From: Dyella kyungheensis
GTDB taxonomy: Bacteria > Pseudomonadota > Gammaproteobacteria > Xanthomonadales > Rhodanobacteraceae
Assembly: GCF_016905005.1 (NCBI RefSeq)
Contig: NZ_JADIKC010000004.1
Span: 248,001 to 312,000, forward strand
Reading direction: 5' to 3'
DNA length: 64,000 bases
Below are positions 7,844 through 17,067 of this stretch, piece after piece (position 1 is the stretch's first letter; the number at the start of each line of letters is the position of its first letter). A program made the position numbers and the translations under genes. The notes beneath the pieces were generated by a model, which searched no databases, was not told where the DNA came from, and saw only the letters and a list, made by a program, of their open reading frames with translations.

Positions 7844-8830
7844 ATGATCCGTGCGACGTGGCTGGTGCTGATGGCGGCGTTTTCGATGGCCGCGAGTGCG
7901 GCATCGGGCGATGCGACCCGTGAGGCGTTGACCAAGCGCGCCCAGGCGGGCGACACGCAGGCGCAAGTGGCGTTGGGGCGCTCCCTGCAGGATGACGGGG
8001 TGGCCGCCGACAAGGCGGCGGGCACCGAGTGGTACCGCAAGGCCGCCATGGCGGGCAGCGCGGAAGGTGCGTGGATGCTGGGTTCGGCCACCATGGCCGG
8101 GGTGGGTGTGGCGCGCGACGTCCCCGCGGGCATCGACTGGATGCGCAAGAGCGTCGGCATCGATCAGAACGCCGATCACATGGCCGTGCTGGCGGTGGCG
8201 CTGCTGGCTACCGGCAGCACGCAGGAAGCGCTGCAATGGGCACAGAAAGCCTCCGACAAGGGTTCGGCCAAGGCCATGGAAGTGCTGGCGATGGCGCGCC
8301 TGTCGGGCGAGATGGGCTTGCCCAAGGATGTCCCGCTGGCCGAGAAACTGCTCACGGCGGCGGCACAGAAAGGCGATCCCGATGCCCAGCTGTCATTGGG
8401 CCAGTTCTACGTGAGCGGCCTGTTCGGTCGCCAGGACACGGCTGCCGGCCTGCGCTGGCTGCAGGCCGCGGTCGATGGCGGCAGCGCCAAAGCCGCAGGC
8501 ACGCTCGCGTACTTCCTCATCACCGGCAAACAGGGCGTGACCGTGGATGGCGCACGCGGCGTGACGCTGGCACGCAAGGCGATCGCGAGCAACGAGATGC
8601 TGGGCCACTACGCGATGGGCGTGGCCTACGTGCTGGGCACCGGTATCGCGGAGAACCCGTCCGAAGGCTGGTACGAGATCTCGCTGGCGCAGCGCATGGA
8701 CAGCCAGCAACAGCTCAAGTCGGCCGGCGACTATCTGGCCAAGGCATCAGCAAAACTTTCGCCCGCGCAATTGGCGCAGTTGAAGGCGAGGGTGGATGCA
8801 GCAGCGGGCAACAGCCCTTCTGACACATGA
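7844..8830 (+). CDS. Secreted Sel1-like repeat protein
   Basis: A 328-residue protein with a signal peptide (MIRATWLVLMAAFSMAASAAS, cleavage near 20) followed by Sel1/TPR-like helical repeats. The repeats are visible as A-x-x-G-x-x-x-A-x-x-x-L-G-x-x units such as AQAGDTQAQVALGRSL, AMAGSAEGAWMLGSA, AQKGDPDAQLSLGQFY and VDGGSAKAAGTLAYFL. Such solenoids bind proteins or peptidoglycan-related partners in the periplasm; a specific partner cannot be inferred. It is divergent from the APC permease and its 3' end is followed by a REPIN. Confidence 0.8.
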   Translation: MIRATWLVLMAAFSMAASAASGDATREALTKRAQAGDTQAQVALGRSLQDDGVAADKAAGTEWYRKAAMAGSAEGAWMLGSATMAGVGVARDVPAGIDWMRKSVGIDQNADHMAVLAVALLATGSTQEALQWAQKASDKGSAKAMEVLAMARLSGEMGLPKDVPLAEKLLTAAAQKGDPDAQLSLGQFYVSGLFGRQDTAAGLRWLQAAVDGGSAKAAGTLAYFLITGKQGVTVDGARGVTLARKAIASNEMLGHYAMGVAYVLGTGIAENPSEGWYEISLAQRMDSQQQLKSAGDYLAKASAKLSPAQLAQLKARVDAAAGNSPSDT

Positions 8831-8854
8831 GCCGCTGAAACCCTGCATGGTTCG

Positions 8855-8982
8855 TGTGGGAGCGCACCCTGTGCGCGACAGCTACGGAGCGAGGCCGTCG
8901 CGATACTTCAGTCATACATGCGCGCGACCAGGACGCTTGGGTGTGCCGCTCCGTTGGGTCGCGCACAGGGTGCGCTCCTACA
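8855..8982. repeat. REPIN-like palindromic doublet (long spacer)
   Basis: Left arm TGTGGGAGCGCACCCTGTGC and right arm GCACAGGGTGCGCTCCTACA are inverted copies. The spacer is longer than in the other copies (total 128 bases) and includes a second partial GCGCGAC unit. It separates the converging Sel1 and serine deaminase genes. Confidence 0.85.
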
Positions 8983-9022
8983 AGGCTGTCGTTAGTTCAC
9001 GGCAGCATCGCCGTGGCTGCCG

Positions 9023-10405
9023 TCAACACTCGATGACGTTCACCGCCAGGCCGCCGCGCGAGGTTTCCTTGTACTTGTCCTTCATGTCGCGGCCGGTGTC
9101 GCGCATGGTGGCGATCACCTTGTCCAGCGACACGCGATGCTTGCCGTCGCTCTTGAGCGACATCCGGCTGGCGTTGATCGCCTTCACCGAGGCCATCGCG
9201 TTGCGCTCGATGCAGGGAATCTGCACGAGGCCGCCGATCGGATCGCAGGTGAGGCCGAGGTTGTGTTCCATGCCGATCTCGGCGGCGTTCTCCACTTGCA
9301 GCACATTGCCGCCGAGCGCGGCGGTCAGGCCGCCGGCAGCCATCGAGCAGGCCACGCCCACTTCGCCCTGGCAGCCCACTTCCGCGCCGGAAATCGAGGC
9401 GTTTTCCTTGTAGAGGATGCCGATGGCGCCCGCCGTGAGCATGAAGTCGACGATGCCGTTCTCGTCCGACTTCGGGCAGAAGCGGTGGTAGTAGTGCAGC
9501 ACCGCCGGCACGATGCCGGCCGCGCCATTGGTCGGCGCGGTGACCACGCGGCCGCCCGCGGCGTTCTCCTCGTTCACGGCGAGCGCGTAGAGGTTCACCC
9601 AGTCGAGGATGGTCAGCGGATCCTTCAGCGCGGCTTCCGGCTGCGAACGCAGGTCGTCGGCCATCTGCGGCGCACGACGCGCCACTTTCAGCCCGCCCGG
9701 CAGCACGCCCGGCGAACGCAGGCCGCGGTTGACGCAATCCTGCATGGCCTTCCAGATGGTGAGCAAGCCGGCGCGCGTTTCCGCCTCGCTGCGCCACACC
9801 TTTTCGTTTTCCAGCATCAGTTGCGCGATGGTGAGATGGTTCTTCTCGCACAGCGCCAGCAGCTCATCGCCCGAGGAGAACGGATACGGCTGTTCGGTGG
9901 TGTCGGCAACGATGCGGTCTTCGGCCGCCTCGTCGTGATTGACCACGAAGCCGCCGCCCACGGAGTAGTAGTCGCGCGTGGCCAGTTCGTGGCCCTCGGC
10001 GTCGTACGCGGAGAAGCGCATGCCGTTGGTGTGGAACGGCAGCTTCTGGCGCTTGTTGAACACCAGGTCGCGCTTTTCCTCGAACTCGATCTCGTGCTTG
10101 CCCAGCACGCGCAGGCGATGCGTGGTGCGGATGCGCTGCAGCGTCTCGGGAATGTGGTCGGGATCGACCGTATCCGGATGTGCGCCTTCAAAACCCAGCA
10201 GCACCGCCTTGTCGGTGCCGTGGCCGCGACCGGTCATCGCCAGCGAGCCATAGAGCTCCGCACGGATGCGCACGACGCGGTCCAGCACGCCTTTTTCTTC
10301 CAGCCAGCGTTCGGCGAACCGCGCCGCGGCGCGCATCGGGCCGACGGTATGCGAGGAAGACGGACCAATGCCGATCTTGAACAGGTCGAAAACGCTGACA
10401 GCCAT
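9023..10405 (-). CDS. sdaA: L-serine ammonia-lyase (single-chain, iron-sulfur type)
   Basis: A 460-residue enzyme that deaminates L-serine to pyruvate. The N-terminal beta domain begins [21 protein letters not shown], the hallmark of the bacterial iron-sulfur serine dehydratases. The cysteines expected to hold the [4Fe-4S] cluster are visible in the C-terminal half ([16 protein letters not shown] and [14 protein letters not shown]). Start was set at MAVSVFDLF by family alignment; the longer frame adds an unrelated Arg-rich leader. Monocistronic, with no leader structure seen. It fits with the other serine/glycine/threonine genes of the window (glyA, ltaE) but is not linked to them. Confidence 0.92.
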   Translation of the reverse strand: MAVSVFDLFKIGIGPSSSHTVGPMRAAARFAERWLEEKGVLDRVVRIRAELYGSLAMTGRGHGTDKAVLLGFEGAHPDTVDPDHIPETLQRIRTTHRLRVLGKHEIEFEEKRDLVFNKRQKLPFHTNGMRFSAYDAEGHELATRDYYSVGGGFVVNHDEAAEDRIVADTTEQPYPFSSGDELLALCEKNHLTIAQLMLENEKVWRSEAETRAGLLTIWKAMQDCVNRGLRSPGVLPGGLKVARRAPQMADDLRSQPEAALKDPLTILDWVNLYALAVNEENAAGGRVVTAPTNGAAGIVPAVLHYYHRFCPKSDENGIVDFMLTAGAIGILYKENASISGAEVGCQGEVGVACSMAAGGLTAALGGNVLQVENAAEIGMEHNLGLTCDPIGGLVQIPCIERNAMASVKAINASRMSLKSDGKHRVSLDKVIATMRDTGRDMKDKYKETSRGGLAVNVIEC

Positions 10406-10548
10406 TAGAGACACGCGAAGTGGGCGGGGATAACCGTACATTCTACGCGGGTGGCAGGAATTGCGTTTGTCGCGGCGCAGCGACGGCGGCGGGCCGCCCC
10501 GGGGAGCCTCTCGCCCCGCGTCGCCGGGCACGGTATCGTCCAGCCCCT

Positions 10549-10788
10549 ATGCCGATGCGATACGTGCTCTACCAGCGGGACTATTGCCACCTGTGCGACC
10601 AGGCGCTGGCCGTGATGGCCGAGGCGCGCGCGCCCGATTTCGATAGCCTGTGGGTGGACGACGACGAAGCGCTCGAAGAGCGCTACGGCACCCGCGTGCC
10701 GGTGCTGCGGGACAGCGAGGATGGCCGCGAGATGGACTGGCCGTTCGATGCGGCGGCGGTGCGGGCCTTCGTCGGACCACCTTTGTAG
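10549..10788 (+). CDS. Glutaredoxin-like (DUF836) protein
   Basis: A 79-residue thioredoxin-fold protein with redox motif C13-H-L-C16 (RDYCHLCDQAL) and the cis-proline turn TRVPVL near residue 49. Family members are small cytoplasmic thiol-disulfide proteins of uncertain substrate. It could start at the second Met (10555), two codons later. The stop codon TAG lies inside the left arm of the following REPIN, so the repeat inserted at or replaced the original 3' end. Confidence 0.8.
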   Translation: MPMRYVLYQRDYCHLCDQALAVMAEARAPDFDSLWVDDDEALEERYGTRVPVLRDSEDGREMDWPFDAAAVRAFVGPPL

Positions 10789-10870
10789 GAGCGCACCCTG
10801 TGCGCGACCGCGGCCTCACACCTTCCGTCGGTCTGCGAGGCTGCGGTCGCGCACAGGGTGCGCTCCTACA
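10784..10870. repeat. REPIN-like palindromic doublet overlapping a stop codon
   Basis: Arms TGTAGGAGCGCACCCTGTGC and GCACAGGGTGCGCTCCTACA enclose a spacer rich in CGGTC/GGTCG. The first bases (TTGTAG) supply the last codon and stop of the glutaredoxin-like gene. Confidence 0.85.
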
Positions 10871-10886
10871 GGGATAGATAGCGCAA

Positions 10887-11450
10887 TTACTTGGCGGTCA
10901 ACACCAGGTGCGCGTTGATCTTCACCTCGTTGGCGATCACCGACGTATCGGCGTAATCGCCGCCGCCTACGCCGAAATCGAGGCGCTTCACGGTGCCGGC
11001 GACATCCAGGGTGGCGCCCGTGCCCTGCGGCTTGAACGTCACGTTGAGGCTCGCCGGCTTGGTCACGCCACGCAGGGTGAGGTTGCCGTCGGCAACGACT
11101 TGGGCGCCGTTCTGGCGGAAGCCGGTGGTGACGAAATGAGCCTTGGGGAACTTGGCGATGTTGAAGAAATCGGAGCCGGGCAGTGCGCCGTCGCGATCCT
11201 TGTCGCCGGTCTTGACGCTGGCGAGGTCGACCTCGACATCGAACTTGGACGTGGCCAGCTTGGCCGCGTCGTAGCTGATGGCCGCCGTCCACTGGCCGAA
11301 CGAGCCATTGAACGACTGGCCCTGGAAGCTGCCGCTGAAACCGAGTGTGCTGCCGGCAGGCTGCACGGCGTAATCGGCCGCGCTGGCGAAGCCGGGCAGG
11401 GCGAGGGCAAGCAACAACGGTGCGGCGAGTTTGCGGGCTAAGCGGTTCAT
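10887..11450 (-). CDS. YceI family periplasmic protein (first copy)
   Basis: A 187-residue secreted lipocalin-like protein. Signal peptide spans residues 1-24 (LLLALALPGFASA). The mature part shows the YceI pattern: AADYAVQPAGSTLGFSGSF, DVEVDLASVKTGDKDRD, PGSDFFNIAKFPKAHFVTTGF and GNLTLRGVTKP. YceI proteins bind long-chain isoprenoids or amphiphiles in the periplasm. It is the last gene of a three-gene operon and overlaps the cytochrome b561 gene by four bases. Confidence 0.9.
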   Translation of the reverse strand: MNRLARKLAAPLLLALALPGFASAADYAVQPAGSTLGFSGSFQGQSFNGSFGQWTAAISYDAAKLATSKFDVEVDLASVKTGDKDRDGALPGSDFFNIAKFPKAHFVTTGFRQNGAQVVADGNLTLRGVTKPASLNVTFKPQGTGATLDVAGTVKRLDFGVGGGDYADTSVIANEVKINAHLVLTAK

Positions 11451-12022
11451 CGACGTTCTCCTTGAGAATTCGGGCGCACGCGGGCGAAGGGGAGCATGCG
11501 TCGCAACGTGTTGTCGCGATCGACCAGGTGATGCTTGATCGCACCGGCGATGTGCAGCACCAGCAACAGCACCAGGAACCAGAACAGGTATTCGTGCACG
11601 CCGTGCCAGAAATGTCCCGCGTCCGGATTGGCCTCGGTGAGCGCGGGCAGGTTGAACTGCTTGAAGTACTGCAGCGGCTTGCCGACGATGGAGTTGAACC
11701 ACCAGCCGCTCAGCGGCAGCAGCGCGACCAGCGCGTACAGCGTGGTATGCACGCCGTGCGCAAGATAATGCTGCCAGCGCGGCGTGGGTTCGTCCTTGGG
11801 CGGGCGGTTTGCAAGACGCCACAGCACGCGCAACAGGAACAGCGCCAGCACGGTGAGGCCGATCGACTTGTGCAGCGCCAGCCAGTTGATCTTCTGCATC
11901 GGGCCATGGGCCAGGTCCATGCACAGGCCGAAGATGCCGTTGCCGATGATCAATAACGCAATGGTCCAGTGAAAGAACTTGGCGACCGAACCCCAGCGGT
12001 GCTCGGTATTGCGAAAACTCAT
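11447..12022 (-). CDS. Cytochrome b561 (di-heme membrane protein)
   Basis: A 191-residue inner-membrane protein with four hydrophobic helices and the histidines expected to bind two b hemes: H18 (KFFHW), H52 (ALHKSIG), and H141/H145 region plus H157 (FWHGVHEYLFW, LHIAGAIKHH). Bacterial b561 proteins move electrons between quinol and periplasmic acceptors or superoxide. Start overlaps the upstream YceI stop and its own stop overlaps the next start (four bases each), so the operon is tightly coupled. The yceI-b561 pairing is common; here b561 is flanked by two different YceI genes. Confidence 0.9.
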   Translation of the reverse strand: MSFRNTEHRWGSVAKFFHWTIALLIIGNGIFGLCMDLAHGPMQKINWLALHKSIGLTVLALFLLRVLWRLANRPPKDEPTPRWQHYLAHGVHTTLYALVALLPLSGWWFNSIVGKPLQYFKQFNLPALTEANPDAGHFWHGVHEYLFWFLVLLLVLHIAGAIKHHLVDRDNTLRRMLPFARVRPNSQGERR

Positions 12023-12639
12023 GGTGATTCCTTGTTGCCAGGGGCTGCGTCCTGCTCGATGGCTTCCAGTTCCAGCCACACGCTCACACCGTGGCCGATG
12101 GAGTTGGGCGTGGCGGTGATGCCGTAATCCTCGCGATTGAGCATCGCGGTACCCGAGAAACCCACCACGGTGTGCATGCCGTAGATGGTGGTGCCGTGCC
12201 GGTTGAAGGTGAACGGAACATCCACCGTATGTGTCACCCCGCGCAGCGTAAGGTTGCCATGCAGGACACCATGCGTGTCGTCCTTGCGTTCCACCGAGGT
12301 GCTGACGAAATGCGCGTAGCGGGATTTCTCGGCGTCGAGATAGGCAGGCTTGAGCACGGCGGCGTTCCACTCCGCATCGCCCATGTCCAGGCTGGCCAGG
12401 TCGATGTCCAGCTCGGTGGCGGACTGCGCCCAGTCATCCGGATCGAAACGCAACCAGCCTTTCGCTATATGGAACCGTCCGAACGGACGCGAGAATCCGT
12501 TGTGGTCGATGCTGAAGAGGATCTGGCTGTGCGTGGTGTCGTAGTGATATGTGGCTGGCGCGGCCAGCGCTGAGGCCAGCGGCGCCAGGGCGCATAAAAG
12601 GGCGAACAGGAGGCGGCTGGGGCGGCGTGACCTAGGCAT
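12019..12639 (-). CDS. YceI family periplasmic protein (second copy)
   Basis: A 206-residue YceI-fold protein with signal peptide (MPRSRRPSRLLFALLCALAPLASALA). Family landmarks include THSQILFSIDHNGFSRPFGRF, ATELDIDLASLDMGDAEWNAAVL and HGNLTLRGVTHTVDVPFTFNR. It is only distantly similar to the copy at 10887-11450, so this is an old duplication with probable division of roles. First gene of the yceI-b561-yceI operon; its stop overlaps the b561 start by four bases. Confidence 0.9.
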   Translation of the reverse strand: MPRSRRPSRLLFALLCALAPLASALAAPATYHYDTTHSQILFSIDHNGFSRPFGRFHIAKGWLRFDPDDWAQSATELDIDLASLDMGDAEWNAAVLKPAYLDAEKSRYAHFVSTSVERKDDTHGVLHGNLTLRGVTHTVDVPFTFNRHGTTIYGMHTVVGFSGTAMLNREDYGITATPNSIGHGVSVWLELEAIEQDAAPGNKESP

Positions 12640-12803
12640 GGCCGGAAGTCTGGACGATCCGTCGGCAGGGCGCCAGCCGCCTGTCCGAAACGGATTGTTT
12701 CCCCACCGCTAACGTCATCGGCCGGTCACCCGACATCGACCGAAAGCCATGCTCGTTCCTGCACGGAGGGTCTGGCAATATCGGAAGATTCTGGGGGAAG
12801 TGC

Positions 12804-15800
12804 ATGTTGCCGTCCTTGCTGCTCAGCGTTGTCCTGATCATGGGCGCGTCCGCGCCGGTGGCAGCGCCCGTGCCCGCGCTGCAGACGACCGCGGCGGCAA
12901 CGCTGCCGGCTGCCGACAACGCCGCCCTAGCCACGCCGCAATTCCGCCGCTTCGGCACGGCCGAGGGCTTGCCGAGCAGCAGCGTCTACACCGTGGTGCA
13001 GGCGCCGGATGGCTCGATGTGGTTCGGCACCAAGAGCGGCATCGCGCGCTACGACGGGGTGAACTTCAAGGTCTTCCGCCACGTGGCAGGCGATCCCCAA
13101 TCCTTGTTCAACAATGGCATTTCGGCGCTGATGTTCGATCGCGCCGGCCGCCTGTGGGCGGCGGGACTGGAGGCCGGGCTCAACCGTTACGACGATCGCT
13201 CGGGCAGCTTCCGCCATTGGGGACACGACCCCAACGATCCGGCCAGCATGGTCAGCGACAAGGCCTGGTCGATTGCACAAACCGGCGACGGCGCGATCTG
13301 GGTCGGCACGGCGCTGGGCCTGGACCGCATGCGCAGCGATGGACGCGGCTTCGACCATGTGCGGGTGATGGGCAACACGCCCGAGGCGCTGGGTACGGTG
13401 GGTTCGCTCTACGTGGACGCGCGCGGCCAGTTGTGGGTGGGCAGCGACAACGGCGTGTTCCGCCGCGACGCCGCGGGCGAATTTCACCCAATCGTCGAAT
13501 CGCAAGGAAAATCGCTCGATGCATGGCGTATCGAAGGCGACGGCGACGAGATCCGCGTGGCGTCCTCGCATGGCCTCTTTGTGGTCGGCAGCGACGACGT
13601 GGCGCGCCAACTCGGTCGCAACGAGTTGCCCGATACCAATATCCTGAGCAGCGTGCGCGATCGCGCAGGCCGTTTGTGGGTGGGTACGCAGCAGGGACTC
13701 TTCCTCCAGGAAACCCATGGCGCCCGCATCGAGGCGGTGACCAACCAGCCGGTGCTGTACGGCAATCTGCCGGGCACCTGGGTGTGGCATATCCGCCCGG
13801 ACAGCGAAGGCGGTTTGTGGATCGCGCTGCTGGATGGCGGCGTGGGTTACCTGGCGCCGGGCTGGGACAGCGTCAGCCGCTTCACGCATATTCCCGACGA
13901 CGACAACAGCTTGCGCGACTCGGTAGCGTACGCCGTGGCGCGCAGCCGCAACGGCAGCATCTGGGTGGGCGAACGCGGCGGACGGGTCGACCGGCTATGG
14001 CCGGCCACCGGCAAAGTGGAACACATGATTTCGGGCCTGCGCGGCGACGTGCTGGGCCTGACCGAAGATGCGCAATCACGCCTATGGGTCACCGTGCAGG
14101 GCGGGCTGTTCCGCTACGCCGACGGCAAGCTGGATGCGGTGGACGGCTATCCGCATGGGCTGAAGCATCCGCTCGAGATCGAAGTGGGTCCCGACGGCAA
14201 GCTCTATGCGCGCAGCTTCGGCGAGGGCTTGTTCCGGGTGGACCAGGACACGCTCGCCGTCACGCCGGTATCCGTGCAGCCCGCGCAGGAGAGGGCGCGC
14301 TGGGGCAGCCAGCTCACGCTCAAGAACGGCACGTTCTGGTACGCCAGCGACGGCGGCATGTTGCGGCTCGATCGCACGCACGATCATTTCGAGCCCGTGC
14401 CCGGCGTCGACAATCGCCAGGCCGTCGACGCGTTCGACTTCACCGACGACGGCCTGTGGATGGCGCGTCCCGACGGCCTGGAGCATTACCACTACGACGG
14501 CGACGGCCTGGCACTCGATCGCAAGATCGACGCCACACGGGGTTGGCCATCCATCAACGTGGTCGATCTGGCCGTCGACCAACATCAACGCCTGTGGATC
14601 TTCGGTCGCGACGGTTTGTGGCGCTTCGACGTCGCCACCGGTGCGTTCCGCCAGCTGGGCCTGCAGGATGGTTTGAGCAATGGCGAATTCCTGCGCGGCT
14701 TCAGCCGCATGGACGACGGCATGATCTACTCGCCCACCCTGGGCGGCGTGATGGGCTTCAATCCGAATCGACTGTTGCGTTCCACTGAGCCGCCGCGCCT
14801 CGCGCTCACCCGCATTAGCGTGCGGCGCGAGGGCGCGCTGCACGAGCTGCCCGTGCCTGCCGGCGGACACCTCTCCATCGGCTGGCGCGATTCGGGCCTG
14901 ACGGTGGATACGCGGGTGTTCTCCTATGTCGATCCTGCCGCGAACCGCTATCGGTTCCGCCTGGCCGGACTCGACAACGGCTGGGTGGATACGGGTGGTC
15001 ATGGCGAGCGCGATCTCACCGGCTTGCCGCGCGGCGACTACACGCTGGAGGTGATGGCCGCCGGCGCGGACGGCGTCTGGACGCAGTTGCCGCAGCCGCT
15101 GCAGATCCACGTGCAGGCACCGCCGTGGGCACGCTGGTGGGCGTGGTGTGCCTACGTCCTGCTGGCGGCGTTGTTCGCCTGGCTGGCCTTGCAGGCATGG
15201 CGCCGCAGGCTTGCCGAGCGGCATCAGATCCAGCTGGCGGAACAGCGCAGTCGCCTGGCCGAGCAGGCCAGCGCAGCCAAGACGCAATTCCTGGCCACGC
15301 TTAGCCACGAGATCCGCACGCCGATGACCGGCGTGATGGGCATGGCCGAACTCCTGCTCAGCACGCCGCTCAGCCGCGCCCAGCGCGACTACGCCGAGGC
15401 CATGCAGCGCTCCGGCGGCATGCTGCTCAAGCTGGTCAACGATGCGCTGGATCTGGCGCGCATCGAAGCGGGCAAGCTGGAACTGGACAACGCGCCGTTC
15501 GACCCGCGCACGCTGATCGAGGACGTGGCGAAACTGGAACTGGGGCAGGCGCGCGCGAAGGGCTTGCGCTTCGACCTGGACCTGCCGGCCGATCTGCCCG
15601 CACGCATGGTCGGCGATGCGCTGCGCATCAAGCAGGTGTTGCTCAACCTGGCCAACAATGCGTTGAAGTTCACCGAGCGGGGTGGCGTGATCCTGCGCGT
15701 GCGCCGCACCGACGACGGCTTGCGCTTCAGCGTGATCGATACCGGTCCCGGCATTCCCGAAGCGAGCCAGGCGCGGTTGTTCCAGCGCTTCGAGCAGGTC

Positions 15801-16385
15801 ACCGGTCCGCAGCGGAGCGCGGGAAGCGGTCTGGGTCTTGCCATCTGTCGCGAACTGGTCGCGATGATGGGCGGCAGCGTCGAGCTGGAATCGAAGCTGG
15901 CCTTTGGCAGCACGTTTCACGTACGCCTGCCGTTGCCGGTGACCCAGGAACCCGTCGCCGCGGCAGCGCAGCGCGGCCATGACATCGAGGCGCATCCGCT
16001 GCGGATTCTGCTGGTGGAGGACGATGCCATCGTCGCTGCCGTGATATCGGGTCTGCTCGAGCGCGCGGGCCACGAAGTGCGCTACGTCGGCAATGGCCTG
16101 GCGGCGCTCGCGGAGCTGGCACAGCAGGCGTGCGATGTGATCCTGCTGGATCTGGACCTGCCCGGCATCGACGGCTTCCAGATCGCCCGCCTGATCCGCC
16201 AGCGCGAGGAAGCCGGTCAGCGCGTCCCCATCATCGCGATCACCGCGCGTTCGGGTGGCGACGAGGAAGCACGTGCGCGCGAGGCGGGCATGGATGGCTT
16301 CCTGCGCAAGCCGCTCTCCGGCGAGCAGCTGGAGGATGTGATCAACGCGCAGCTGGCTGCGTCGCAGATGTCTGTGGGCGGCTGA
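12804..16385 (+). CDS. Two-component hybrid sensor histidine kinase with periplasmic beta-propeller
   Basis: A 1193-residue sensor. Order: signal peptide (1-21); two-component regulator propeller repeats (about 45-650) seen as many W-x-G-t / LW-V-G units such as DGSMWFGTKSGIARYDG and RLWVGTQQGLF; a Y_Y_Y domain (about 690-765); one membrane helix (about 776-797); a dimerisation/phosphoacceptor domain with H835 (FLATLSHEIRTPMTG); an HATPase domain with N, G1 and G2 boxes (NNALKF, DTGPGIPE, GSGLGL); and a receiver domain with phospho-acceptor D1116 (LLDLDLPGIDG). Unlike Bacteroidetes relatives it has no AraC output domain, so signal must pass to a separate phosphotransfer protein or regulator, none of which is adjacent. 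The ligand is probably a periplasmic glycan or oligosaccharide, by family only. Confidence 0.9.
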   Translation: MLPSLLLSVVLIMGASAPVAAPVPALQTTAAATLPAADNAALATPQFRRFGTAEGLPSSSVYTVVQAPDGSMWFGTKSGIARYDGVNFKVFRHVAGDPQSLFNNGISALMFDRAGRLWAAGLEAGLNRYDDRSGSFRHWGHDPNDPASMVSDKAWSIAQTGDGAIWVGTALGLDRMRSDGRGFDHVRVMGNTPEALGTVGSLYVDARGQLWVGSDNGVFRRDAAGEFHPIVESQGKSLDAWRIEGDGDEIRVASSHGLFVVGSDDVARQLGRNELPDTNILSSVRDRAGRLWVGTQQGLFLQETHGARIEAVTNQPVLYGNLPGTWVWHIRPDSEGGLWIALLDGGVGYLAPGWDSVSRFTHIPDDDNSLRDSVAYAVARSRNGSIWVGERGGRVDRLWPATGKVEHMISGLRGDVLGLTEDAQSRLWVTVQGGLFRYADGKLDAVDGYPHGLKHPLEIEVGPDGKLYARSFGEGLFRVDQDTLAVTPVSVQPAQERARWGSQLTLKNGTFWYASDGGMLRLDRTHDHFEPVPGVDNRQAVDAFDFTDDGLWMARPDGLEHYHYDGDGLALDRKIDATRGWPSINVVDLAVDQHQRLWIFGRDGLWRFDVATGAFRQLGLQDGLSNGEFLRGFSRMDDGMIYSPTLGGVMGFNPNRLLRSTEPPRLALTRISVRREGALHELPVPAGGHLSIGWRDSGLTVDTRVFSYVDPAANRYRFRLAGLDNGWVDTGGHGERDLTGLPRGDYTLEVMAAGADGVWTQLPQPLQIHVQAPPWARWWAWCAYVLLAALFAWLALQAWRRRLAERHQIQLAEQRSRLAEQASAAKTQFLATLSHEIRTPMTGVMGMAELLLSTPLSRAQRDYAEAMQRSGGMLLKLVNDALDLARIEAGKLELDNAPFDPRTLIEDVAKLELGQARAKGLRFDLDLPADLPARMVGDALRIKQVLLNLANNALKFTERGGVILRVRRTDDGLRFSVIDTGPGIPEASQARLFQRFEQVTGPQRSAGSGLGLAICRELVAMMGGSVELESKLAFGSTFHVRLPLPVTQEPVAAAAQRGHDIEAHPLRILLVEDDAIVAAVISGLLERAGHEVRYVGNGLAALAELAQQACDVILLDLDLPGIDGFQIARLIRQREEAGQRVPIIAITARSGGDEEARAREAGMDGFLRKPLSGEQLEDVINAQLAASQMSVGG

Positions 16386-16402
16386 GCTGTTGCTCGTTCT
16401 TT

Positions 16403-16481
16403 TGTGGGAGCGCACTTGTGCGCGACAGCCACGCCTGGATGTACCGCTCCGTTGGCTGTCGCGCACAAGTGCGCTCCCACA
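16403..16481. repeat. REPIN-like palindromic doublet (CACTTGTG variant)
   Basis: Arms TGTGGGAGCGCACTTGTGCG and CGCACAAGTGCGCTCCCACA are inverted copies. The core CACTTGTG replaces the CACCCTGTG of most other copies and has matching changes on both arms. Confidence 0.85.
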
Positions 16482-16507
16482 GAAAAGCGTATACGTTCCC
16501 GCGAGCA

Positions 16508-16553
16508 CCCGCCCCTCACCCCAGCCCTCTCCCCGGAGGGGAGAGGGAGAAGT
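16508..16553. repeat. Second palindromic repeat family (CCCTCTCC-GGAGAGGG)
   Basis: CCCTCACCCCAGCCCTCTCC followed by CCGGAGGGGAGAGGGAGAAG. The stem CCTCTCCCC/GGGGAGAGG recurs at 23923, 24575, 39993, 40645, 57121 and 57223. It follows the REPIN by a GTTCCCGCGAGCACCCGC linker that also recurs. Confidence 0.75.
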
Positions 16554-16565
16554 GAGGTGGAACGC

Positions 16566-16988
16566 TCACATATCGTGCTTGGTCACATCGAAGCCGCGAC
16601 GCTTGTACTCCGTCCAACGCGTCCGCGAGCCTTCACGCTCCGCAGGATCGGCCGCCACCACTTCCAGCACGCGGTCGTAGTGACCGGAAGCGCACTCCTC
16701 GCGCAGGTTGATCACCATCGGGCGATCAGGCGTCTCCACGCCGGGCGGCACGATCAACACCGCATTGATGTGATCGTCGTCATCGCCAGCCAGCTGGTGC
16801 GTGATGAAGCCGTCTTCGTCGAACTCCCACAACAACGCCTCGATCGCTTCCGCCTGCGCAAAATCGCGCGCAAGCACCAGCGTCGGCTGCTGCGCGGCAT
16901 ACGCACGCTTGGCCAGTTCGCATACCAGCAACAGCGGTTGCTCGCGGAACCGCGGCTTGTCGATGAGATAGAAGTCGGCGCGAGGCAT
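16566..16988 (-). CDS. holC: DNA polymerase III chi subunit
   Basis: A 140-residue clamp-loader accessory protein. It begins MPRADFYLIDKPRFREQPLLLVCELAKRAYA and ends in the conserved YDRVLEVVAADPAEREGSRTRWTEYKRRGFDV region. Chi links the clamp loader to single-strand binding protein through the psi subunit. It lies downstream of pepA on the same strand, the arrangement usual in gammaproteobacteria. Length is normal for the family. Confidence 0.93.
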   Translation of the reverse strand: MPRADFYLIDKPRFREQPLLLVCELAKRAYAAQQPTLVLARDFAQAEAIEALLWEFDEDGFITHQLAGDDDDHINAVLIVPPGVETPDRPMVINLREECASGHYDRVLEVVAADPAEREGSRTRWTEYKRRGFDVTKHDM

Positions 16989-17008
16989 GGCGAGGCCTTT
17001 TTTTATTT

Positions 17009-17054
17009 CGTCGTTCCGGCCTCGCCCCTTTTTATGGGGCGCGCCGGAATGACG
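17009..17054. repeat. Inverted repeat between pepA and holC
   Basis: GTCGTTCCGGC (from 17010) pairs with GCCGGAATGAC (17043-17053), with an inner GCCCC/GGGGC stem. T-rich and A-rich flanks surround it. It may attenuate pepA transcription entering holC, or be another dispersed palindrome. Confidence 0.5.
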
Positions 17055-17067
17055 GCGAGGGTGATGG

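Noticed and set aside
14082-16508. An 808-residue minus-strand frame opposite the hybrid kinase
   Set aside because: Shadow of the kinase; it has no family features and crosses the REPIN.
17009-17054. A rho-independent terminator for pepA
   Set aside because: The stem is good but on the minus strand it is followed by A-rich, not T-rich, sequence; kept only as an inverted repeat.
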